Below, piece after piece: positions 5,801 to 11,469 of a stretch of 11,469 nucleotides of DNA. Every line of letters begins with the position of its first letter. The stretch's first letter is position 1. The notes under the pieces were generated by a model. It was not told where the DNA came from. It saw nothing but the letters and a program-made list of their open reading frames with translations, and did not search any database. The position numbers and the translations under genes are program-made. This stretch comes from Candidatus Poribacteria bacterium (GTDB lineage Bacteria; Poribacteria; WGA-4E; GCA-2687025), in assembly GCA_002687025.1 (NCBI GenBank), contig NYZG01000047.1, positions 1-11,469 of the forward strand, read 5' to 3'.

Positions 5801-6865
5801 TTGGCAAACGACGAATCCGCTCGGATTGGTCTACAGGACATCGCCGAAGCGCAGCAGCTTTTTGGGCAGCAGGACAGCTTCCTCCGGCTGATTGAGGATC
5901 GCTTTCCCGCGCGGATACTCCTGCGGAGCGATTTCCTGGAGATCGTCGGCGGTAAAGCCGACATTGAGGCGGTCTCCGGCATCGTCACCGCCCTTCTGAA
6001 CATCATCCGCGATGGGCAGCGTATCCAGCTTCCGGATGTCCAGGCCGCGATGCGCGATGCGCGGGAGATCTCCCGCGGCCGCCGACCCGCGGCTGCCCCC
6101 ACGCACGATCCTCGGCCCACACCCATGTCGTCGGTCCGCGCGGGCGACGGCTCCCTCAGCGTGCTCGCCGTGCACTCGAAGGAGGGGCCGATACGTCCCA
6201 AGAGCCCCGCGCAAGGGGCGTACATCGAAGCTATGCGGACGCACGACCTCGTCTTCGGGGTGGGACCGGCGGGAACAGGCAAGACGTACCTGGCGATGGC
6301 CATGGCGGCCTCGGCGCTCAAGACGGGCGTCGTCGACCGCATAATGCTGACGCGGCCCGCCGTGGAAGCCGGAGAGCAACTAGGCTTCCTCCCCGGTGAC
6401 ATTCAGGCGAAGGTGGACCCGTATCTACGTCCGCTGTACGACGCGCTATATGACATGTTCGCGCACCGCACGATCGAGGAGTACATCGAACGCGGCGTCA
6501 TCGAGATCGCGCCGCTCGCGTTCATGCGGGGACGGACGCTGAATCGAGCGTTCATCGTCTTGGATGAGGCGCAGAACGTGACGATCCCGCAGATGAAGAT
6601 GTTCCTCACGCGTTTGGGATTCGATTCCCGCGCGGTCATCACCGGAGACGCAACGCAGAGCGATCTCCCGAACCGGCGCTTGTCTGGACTGGTGGACGCG
6701 CTACGCGTGCTGCGGAGTGTCGAGGGCATCGCCTCGGTCCAGTTCACATCCGACGATGTCGTGCGACACGAGCTCGTGCAGCGTATCGTGGAGGCGTATG
6801 CCGCGCACGGATCCTCGGACACCGAAGAGGATCCGCTGGCCGACGCCGGAGACAGCGACGCGTAG
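5801..6865 (+). CDS. phoH: PhoH-family P-loop ATPase (PhoH/YbeZ)
   Basis: This 354-residue protein is the usual PhoH/YbeZ length. Residues ~25–70 match the small KH-like N-terminal part (FLRLIEDRFPARILLRSDFL). A Pro/Arg linker (~93–115) leads to the ATPase core. Walker A is GPAGTGKT (155–162), followed by LTRPAVEAGEQLGFLPGD. Walker B is VLDEAQN (253–259), and the sensor-like motif is TGDATQSDLP (281–290). Family knowledge: cytoplasmic ATPases related to the helicase superfamily 1 core, functionally linked to YbeY and RNA metabolism. The start is a TTG at 5801 preceded by AGGAAGGTGA (5787–5796); an upstream GTG at 5793 is out of frame. The C-terminus ends in an acidic tail (TEEDPLADAGDSDA). 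It is the first gene of the cluster, 20 bases before pgpH. Confidence 0.94.
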   Translation: MANDESARIGLQDIAEAQQLFGQQDSFLRLIEDRFPARILLRSDFLEIVGGKADIEAVSGIVTALLNIIRDGQRIQLPDVQAAMRDAREISRGRRPAAAPTHDPRPTPMSSVRAGDGSLSVLAVHSKEGPIRPKSPAQGAYIEAMRTHDLVFGVGPAGTGKTYLAMAMAASALKTGVVDRIMLTRPAVEAGEQLGFLPGDIQAKVDPYLRPLYDALYDMFAHRTIEEYIERGVIEIAPLAFMRGRTLNRAFIVLDEAQNVTIPQMKMFLTRLGFDSRAVITGDATQSDLPNRRLSGLVDALRVLRSVEGIASVQFTSDDVVRHELVQRIVEAYAAHGSSDTEEDPLADAGDSDA

Positions 6866-6873
6866 GCGCTCCC

Positions 6874-6880
6874 GAGGAGG
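6874..6880 (+). promoter_or_regulatory. Strong ribosome binding site of pgpH
   Basis: GAGGAGG lies five bases before the ATG at 6886, within the 20-base gap after phoH. It fixes the pgpH start. Confidence 0.7.
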
Positions 6881-6885
6881 CATAA

Positions 6886-9159
6886 ATGCGGGCGCTTTGG
6901 CGCTGGGGACGTAGTAGCAAGCGACGCGCGCGCGCGCGCGTTGTCGCTCCTGTCTCCGCATTGCGCCTCACGCATTTCCTGCCCAACCGCTCGAACCAGC
7001 ATTGGTGGATCGGCGGCGCCCTGGTCGCCATCATCCTCACGCGGATCAGCCTGCCGTACCACCAACGCGTCGTCGATGTCACCGACACGGAACGGCAGCG
7101 GCAGATCGCGCGCAGCAACACCGCGCCCATATACACGCTCGATCCGCGAGGGCTTTCTTACGCGAACTCCGTCTTCGGCCGCATCGAGGATGTCCTGACG
7201 ACCCCCGGCCTAACGCTCGACGAGCGACTTCGGGCGATCGACAACTTCCCACTGGCGCGCCTCCACCTGCGCGGCATCGACCTGTCGGCGCTGTTCAGAT
7301 ACGAGGCGCTGCTGTCTCCGGTACGCGAGCACACGCTACGCATACTCGGGCAGGTGCTCGGGCGGGGGATCGTGCTTGCCGACTATGGCGAGGGAACGCT
7401 GCGGGGCGAACTCTCGGCGTACTTCGATCCGAAGTACACCACGGCGTGGGAGAGCGTCGACGAGATGCGCATCTATGTGCAGCCGAGTAACCGGCACATA
7501 AGCATCCGCGACACTCTGACGATGGAGGAGGCCGTCCTCGAAATCGAGCGGTACGTGCGCACGTTGCCGCCCGATCCCACCCTCACTGCGCGTCAGGAGC
7601 AGTTGGTCGCGCAGCTCATCCTGGTAATGGCCAACCCGTCCATCACGCCGAACCTCGTCTACAACGAAGAAGCCACCAACGAAGCGCGAGAACGCAGCGC
7701 GGCGACGGTACGAACCGTGTATCGCGAACGGCAAGGCACCCACCCCGCGGTGTACATGGGCACGCTCTGCATCGTGGGCCTGATGATGGTGCTTGCCGGC
7801 ATGTTCCTGTGGTCGCAGACGGCGACCTCGCGCCCGTCCGTGCGTCAGTTGGCTGCGTTCGGGTTGATGCTCGTCGTCGCCGTGACGCTGTTGCGCGCTG
7901 TCACGTGGGCCATGCAGCATCCGAACCTGGCCTGGTCGGTTTGGGTGGACTTCCCGATCCTGCTCATCCCCGTCGCGACGACGGCCGCGCTATCGAGCAT
8001 CCTGCTGGGCGTGCAGTTCGGCATCGTGTCCACGGTGTTTCTGACGGTCATCGCGGCCCTCATGGTTGGCGCGTCGTCGGCGTCGGGCGTGCCCCAGTTC
8101 CTGACGCTGCTCGCCGCGGGATTCCTGACGACTCACGTCATGATGGGCGTCCATCGTCGACGTGATCTCGCGTTCGCGGGTCTGTATACGAGCGTCGTGG
8201 CGATGCTCATCGTGTTCGGGGCGACCCTGATGCAGGCCGATGTCAGCAACTGGGAGATGCTGCGGACGGTCGGATGGGCGCTCGCTTCCGGGTTACTCGT
8301 GACCGCCATCGTGCCGGGGGTTCTGCCGCCGTTCGAGTACGTCGCCGGCACGGCATCCGACCTCGAGCTTCTCGACCTGTCCGACCTGAACCACCCGCTA
8401 CTGCTGCAGATGCGCAAGGTCGCCCCGGGGACGTTCAACCACAGCCTGAACGTCAGCCGTCTTGCCGAGGCCGCGGCGGAAGTCGTCGGTGCGAACGCCT
8501 TGCTCGCACGCGTAGGCGCGTACTATCACGACATCGGCAAGATGCAGTACCCGCAGTACTTCATTGAGAACCAGGGCGGCGGCCCGAACCCGCATGACCG
8601 CCTCATGCCCACGATGAGCGTGCGCGTTCTTGTCGCCCATGTGAAGGACGGTGTCGAACTCGCCCGCGAGCACTCGCTGCCCGGCGCCATCATCGACCTG
8701 GTCGAGCAGCATCACGGCGCGTCGCTCATCCGGTCGTTCTACCGCAAGGCGATGGACCAGGGCGACCCGGCATCGGAGTCCGACTTCCGATACCCAGGAC
8801 CCAAGCCGCAGACCAAGGTCGCCGCCATCATGATGCTTGCCGATTCCATCGAGGCCGCGGCGAACGCACGGTTCAAGAACGCCGCGGAACTCGGTCGCCG
8901 GGAGTGCGATCAGCTCGTCAACGACATCGTGAACACGTACGTCCTCGACCACCAGCTCGAAGAGTGCGACCTGACACTGAACGACTTGCGGCTCATTGGC
9001 GACAGATTCGAGCGCTCGTTGTTGGCGATGTACCACTCGCGCATCGATTACCCCAAGGACCAGGTCACCGCCGCGGACGAGACGGAGTTGGACGGGGCGC
9101 CGGGCGTGGCCGACGTTGTGGAAGAGCCCATCGCCGTAAAGAACGGGTCGCATGTCTGA
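6886..9159 (+). CDS. pgpH: 7TMR-HD family membrane phosphodiesterase (PgpH-like)
   Basis: This 757-residue protein has the complete PgpH/YqfF layout. A basic N-terminus (SKRRARAR) precedes a membrane anchor (~40–55), then an extracytoplasmic 7TMR-HDED domain (~57–285), seven membrane helices (about 288–484) and a cytoplasmic HD hydrolase domain (~505–720). Metal-site candidates are H519 (FNHS), H548–D549 (YYHDIGK), H585 (AHVKDG), H609–H610 (EQHHGA) and D653 (LADSIEA), all present, so the enzyme should be active. Known members of the family hydrolyse cyclic di-AMP to pApA, so it likely sets the level of this messenger. The periplasmic domain probably senses an unknown signal. The Arg-rich start is encoded by a (CG)8 run. 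Its last eight bases overlap the ybeY start, suggesting translational coupling. Confidence 0.93.
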   Translation: MRALWRWGRSSKRRARARVVAPVSALRLTHFLPNRSNQHWWIGGALVAIILTRISLPYHQRVVDVTDTERQRQIARSNTAPIYTLDPRGLSYANSVFGRIEDVLTTPGLTLDERLRAIDNFPLARLHLRGIDLSALFRYEALLSPVREHTLRILGQVLGRGIVLADYGEGTLRGELSAYFDPKYTTAWESVDEMRIYVQPSNRHISIRDTLTMEEAVLEIERYVRTLPPDPTLTARQEQLVAQLILVMANPSITPNLVYNEEATNEARERSAATVRTVYRERQGTHPAVYMGTLCIVGLMMVLAGMFLWSQTATSRPSVRQLAAFGLMLVVAVTLLRAVTWAMQHPNLAWSVWVDFPILLIPVATTAALSSILLGVQFGIVSTVFLTVIAALMVGASSASGVPQFLTLLAAGFLTTHVMMGVHRRRDLAFAGLYTSVVAMLIVFGATLMQADVSNWEMLRTVGWALASGLLVTAIVPGVLPPFEYVAGTASDLELLDLSDLNHPLLLQMRKVAPGTFNHSLNVSRLAEAAAEVVGANALLARVGAYYHDIGKMQYPQYFIENQGGGPNPHDRLMPTMSVRVLVAHVKDGVELAREHSLPGAIIDLVEQHHGASLIRSFYRKAMDQGDPASESDFRYPGPKPQTKVAAIMMLADSIEAAANARFKNAAELGRRECDQLVNDIVNTYVLDHQLEECDLTLNDLRLIGDRFERSLLAMYHSRIDYPKDQVTAADETELDGAPGVADVVEEPIAVKNGSHV
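6925..6940. repeat. (CG)8 dinucleotide run in the pgpH 5' end
   Basis: Sixteen bases of alternating C and G encode part of the basic N-terminus of PgpH (RARAR). Such tracts can adopt Z-DNA and can slip. A change of one unit (2 bp) would shift the frame only 13 codons after the start. Confidence 0.75.
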
Positions 9160-9637
9160 CGCCGACGGCTCCGTGGAAGCGCTCGTGCGCTGCGGGATTG
9201 AGGCTACGCTGCGCATCGAGGGGGCGCTGGCGCCGGACGTGGAGGTAGGCGTCCTCGTAACCGACGACGACGGCATCCGTAAGTTGAGTCGAGAGTACCG
9301 TGGCATCGACGCGCCGACGGACGTGCTCGCGTTCGCCATGCGCGACGGAGTGGACGCCGACCTCAACCCGGAAATGCTCGGAGACGTCGTCATCTCCACA
9401 GAGACCGCGCAACGCCAGGCCGACGAACGAGGACACCCGGTCGAGGACGAGATGGGGCTACTCGCCGTCCACGCGACGTTGCATCTGCTGGGGTACGACC
9501 ACGATGACGACTCAGCGGGGGACTTGATGGAGGCGCGCCAGACGGCGATCCTGGCCGCACTGAAGGCGTCCGACGAATGGGACGCATGTGTCGCGCACGG
9601 CCGAGAGGTCGACCGTGTGGTCGGCCGAGGCGAGTAG
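9152..9637 (+). CDS. ybeY: Endoribonuclease YbeY (16S rRNA 3'-end maturation and ribosome quality control)
   Basis: This 161-residue protein matches the usual YbeY length. It contains the family signature LSREYRGIDAPTDVLAFAM, then LGDVVIS, and the zinc site HATLHLLGYDH with H107, H111 and H117. Known role: a metal-dependent single-strand RNase needed for 16S rRNA processing and 70S quality control, acting in the cytoplasm. The ATG at 9152 overlaps the pgpH stop (TGA at 9157–9159) by eight bases, which implies one mRNA and coupled translation. Pairing with PhoH in one operon is widespread and supports a shared RNA-related task. The C-terminal ~25 residues after the core are variable and charged. 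Often era, dgkA or cdd follow; they do not follow here. Confidence 0.95.
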   Translation: MSDADGSVEALVRCGIEATLRIEGALAPDVEVGVLVTDDDGIRKLSREYRGIDAPTDVLAFAMRDGVDADLNPEMLGDVVISTETAQRQADERGHPVEDEMGLLAVHATLHLLGYDHDDDSAGDLMEARQTAILAALKASDEWDACVAHGREVDRVVGRGE

Positions 9638-9659
9638 CCGCACGGCATCCCATCCGAGG

Positions 9660-9665
9660 TATAAG
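9660..9665 (+). promoter_or_regulatory. Possible -10 element upstream of the DUF502 gene
   Basis: TATAAG matches five of six -10 consensus positions in the 117-base gap between ybeY and the DUF502 gene, but no good -35 box lies 16–18 bases upstream. A second AT-rich candidate, TGTAATAT near 9720–9727, is flanked by a CCTACG (9700–9705)/CGTAGG (9729–9734) inverted repeat. Either could give the downstream pair its own promoter. Confidence 0.25.
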
Positions 9666-9754
9666 GTAGAGAAGGCTGCGCTTCGCACAAAAGGGCGAAC
9701 CTACGCGACTCAGCGCAGTTGTAATATACGTAGGGTGTGGTTGACGGGACATAC

Positions 9755-10492
9755 ATGGATCGCGAACGCCAAATGGACACGCCACGGGTGAGAACAACGC
9801 TGCGGCGCTACTTCACGACGGGGCTCATCTCGCTGCTCCCGACCGTGGCCGTTGTGTACATTCTGTTCTTCGTCGTCGGAAAGGTGAAGCGGGCGACGGA
9901 TTGGCTGATCGAGCGGCTGGACATGGACCCCGGCTGGTGGACCGACATCGCGTTCCCGGTGGTGTTCTTCTTCCTAAGCCTGACCATCGTGATTGTCGTC
10001 GGGGTCATCTCCACGACCCTGGTCGGCCGTGGCGCGTCGCGCGTGTGGCAGGAGATCATCCGGCGCATACCTATCTTACGCGGCGTGTACGGGGCGGTGC
10101 ACCAGATCAGCACCGCGCTGACGCTGCGCAAGAAGCACGTGTTCAAGGGCGTCGTCCTCGTGCAGTACCCGCAGACCGGCCTGCGTCAGATAGGGTTCGT
10201 CACGGACACGGGGATCAAGGATCTGGAGGAGGACGAGGAGCTTATTTCCATCTTCCTACCGTCCACGCCGAATCCCACGACGGGCTTCCTCTTCCTTACC
10301 ACGCCCGAGCATGTCACGTACCTCGACATCAGCGCGGAGGAAGCGCTCAAGATGATCCTGTCCGGCGGGTTCCTGAACCCCACGCATACCCGTTACGCGA
10401 ACACGGGGCGCGTGCCAAACGCACGCGAGGTCCCGGACTCGTCGCCGACGGAACTCGCGCCGAAGACCGTCCCCTCGACGGACATTCCCTGA
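9755..10492 (+). CDS. DUF502 family membrane protein
   Basis: The protein shows the DUF502 pattern: a basic start (RVRTTLRRYFTTGL), a first membrane helix (LISLLPTVAVVYILFFVVG), a second (IAFPVVFFFLSLTIVIVVG), then the conserved RIPILRGVYGAVHQI and a soluble domain with VLVQYPQTGLRQIGFVT and FLPSTPNPTTGFL. Length (about 245 aa) is typical. Biochemical function in bacteria is not established. The protein sits in the inner membrane with a cytoplasmic C-terminal domain by the positive-inside rule (inference). The start is uncertain: GTG 9737, ATG 9755 and ATG 9773 are all in frame and none has a strong ribosome binding site. ATG 9773 lies closest to the conserved region, while 9755 has a weak GGGA ahead. 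The C-terminal ~30 residues are Pro/Ser/Thr-rich and probably disordered. The next gene starts 20 bases later. Confidence 0.88.
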   Translation: MDRERQMDTPRVRTTLRRYFTTGLISLLPTVAVVYILFFVVGKVKRATDWLIERLDMDPGWWTDIAFPVVFFFLSLTIVIVVGVISTTLVGRGASRVWQEIIRRIPILRGVYGAVHQISTALTLRKKHVFKGVVLVQYPQTGLRQIGFVTDTGIKDLEEDEELISIFLPSTPNPTTGFLFLTTPEHVTYLDISAEEALKMILSGGFLNPTHTRYANTGRVPNAREVPDSSPTELAPKTVPSTDIP

Positions 10493-10512
10493 CCTGATCC
10501 GCGACTGGACCC

Positions 10513-10818
10513 ATGCGTTTTCTCGACCTATCACCGGTTGGCGATCCGCGGTTCTACGCCGCCGTTCTGTTGGCGCTGGGGCTGTTCGCGGCGTTGTCGG
10601 TCCGCAACTCCTGCGCCGCGATTCGGGCGAAGGCCACGAGGGCGTGGTTGACGTGGATCGCATGCGCCGCTGCGCTGTTCGGCGCGGACTACGCCGCCTT
10701 CCGGCTGGAAGCGCCGGATGTCCTCTACGCGGCGACGGTGATCCCGGGCATCATCGCGCTGTGCGTGACGGCGATGGTCATGACGCGCAAATGGCGGCCC
10801 GAGCCAGGCGACGACTGA
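10513..10818 (+). CDS. Small hypothetical three-helix membrane protein, 101 aa
   Basis: No family recognised. Three hydrophobic segments are clear at residues ~14–30 (FYAAVLLALGLFAALSV), ~44–62 (AWLTWIACAAALFGADYAAF) and ~70–90 (VLYAATVIPGIIALCVTAMV), with a short Arg-rich loop between the first two and a charged tail (RKWRPEPGDD). The ATG at 10513 lacks a clear ribosome binding site, so translation may depend on coupling with the DUF502 gene ending 20 bases upstream. The hydrophobic periodicity supports this strand over the opposing frame, which is mostly Arg and Pro. Possibly a partner of the preceding membrane protein (inference). Confidence 0.65.
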   Translation: MRFLDLSPVGDPRFYAAVLLALGLFAALSVRNSCAAIRAKATRAWLTWIACAAALFGADYAAFRLEAPDVLYAATVIPGIIALCVTAMVMTRKWRPEPGDD

Positions 10819-10836
10819 GCGGCTCAAATGAGCGGG

Positions 10837-11469
10837 TCAGTCGGGGAGTTGGATCGAGCCTTCGCCGACGACCTGGTCGAAGTGGGTGAGAACCCAGGAC
10901 CACTCGCGCTGAGGTATGACGTTGTCGGGGACGCGGAACGACACGCCGAACGAATTGCCGCCATCCGCGGTCTTCATGTCCCCCGTCAGCGTTAGGCCCT
11001 GTGTGGTCAGGCTTCCCGCCACCGTCCCTGCCTCGACGGGGACGCTCGGTAACGCGACCAGCTCGATGTAGTCGCGCTGTATGGGATTGCGGAAGCCGAC
11101 GACATGGAACGTCACCGGCGCGCCGAGTCTTACGGAGTACTCGTAGTCGGCGTTTTCCCCGTCGGAGCTCGGTTGGAAGACCACCGACAGCAGGATGCGT
11201 GTCGCGTCCACGCCGAACTCCTCGAACGCGTCCATGAATCGCGCCTCGAGGGGGACGCGCGACACGTCGCGCACGTCGATCAGTTCGCCACCGCGGAACA
11301 GGAGGGCGCGGACCGTGAAGGCGTCGCGCCATCGCCCCTCGGCGGTCAGGTCCACCTGTAAGGGCAGCGGGTCGCCGGAGGGCGAGCGGAACTCCAAGAA
11401 ATGCCCTGCCCACCCGTCGAGACTCGAGGTCCGCTGCGACACCGGATAGGCGAGGTGCGGCCGACTCGT
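10837..11469 (-). CDS. Hypothetical protein, 5' end beyond the right window edge
   Basis: The leftward frame is open from the window edge (11469) to the TGA at 10837–10839. A GTG at 11442 is possible, but in-frame codons continue to the edge without a stop and no ribosome binding site precedes the GTG, so the gene probably begins outside. The visible 210 residues look mostly beta-stranded, with alternating polar and hydrophobic residues (VDLTAEGRWRDAFTVRALLF, TFHVVGFRNPIQRDYIELVA), no membrane segment and no motif I recognise. The Trp/Gly/Asp-rich beginning (SLDGWAGHFLEF) could be the end of a preceding domain. It converges on the small membrane protein gene with an 18-base gap containing only a weak GCTC/GAGC hairpin. 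Confidence 0.65.
   Translation of the reverse strand, partial: TSRPHLAYPVSQRTSSLDGWAGHFLEFRSPSGDPLPLQVDLTAEGRWRDAFTVRALLFRGGELIDVRDVSRVPLEARFMDAFEEFGVDATRILLSVVFQPSSDGENADYEYSVRLGAPVTFHVVGFRNPIQRDYIELVALPSVPVEAGTVAGSLTTQGLTLTGDMKTADGGNSFGVSFRVPDNVIPQREWSWVLTHFDQVVGEGSIQLPD

Noticed and set aside
5542..6402. Leftward 286-codon frame opposite phoH
   Set aside because: It covers the conserved phoH coding region, and its Arg/Ser-rich translation has no recognisable motif.
10819..10836. GCTC/GAGC mini-hairpin between the last two convergent genes as a terminator
   Set aside because: A stem of only four to five pairs with no T-tract is too weak to call.
1..11469. CRISPR arrays, tRNA, rRNA, toxin–antitoxin pairs or defence genes
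   Set aside because: No regularly spaced repeats, tRNA-like cloverleafs, rRNA motifs or recognisable defence domains were seen on either strand.

Overview
This is a GC-rich (clearly above 60% by eye) bacterial chromosome segment. The HlyD-type periplasmic adaptor at the left edge points to a double-membrane organism. The phoH–pgpH–ybeY order occurs in many phyla, and nothing here fixes the phylum. Most of the window looks like ordinary chromosome, with one patch of mobile DNA.

Left part (1–2895): the C-terminal 388 residues of an HlyD-family membrane fusion protein run off the left edge. It converges, across a strong GC-rich stem-loop, on a leftward gene for a 544-residue protein of unknown function. 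That protein has a beta-rich middle, a Pro/Ser-rich linker, one membrane-spanning stretch and a run of 11-residue amphipathic repeats.

Mobile patch (about 3070–5009): an older insertion sequence survives only as its left end, with three AATGTAC-containing repeats and the first ~90 codons of an integrase-like transposase. It is cut exactly where a complete single-ORF IS66-family element (3506–5009) begins. The IS66 element has near-perfect 17-bp terminal inverted repeats, and its transposase stop codon lies inside the right repeat. No target duplication flanks it, and the rest of the older transposase is not found downstream, so the site was probably rearranged after insertion.

Right part (5010–10818): a small hypothetical gene with a good ribosome binding site comes first. 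A plausible sigma-70-type promoter overlapped by a perfect CCAATGG/CCATTGG palindrome then leads into a rightward cluster. It encodes PhoH (ATPase/RNA-associated), PgpH-type 7TMR-HD (cyclic di-AMP phosphodiesterase), YbeY (rRNA maturation endonuclease; its start overlaps the pgpH stop), a DUF502 membrane protein and a small three-helix membrane protein. PhoH and YbeY tie the cluster to RNA processing and ribosome quality control; PgpH ties it to second-messenger turnover.

Right edge (10837–11469): a convergent leftward gene of unknown function enters from outside the window.

I found no convincing new defence system, CRISPR array, tRNA or rRNA. The observations most worth a second look are the nested insertion sequences, the 11-residue repeat protein and the palindrome at the phoH promoter.
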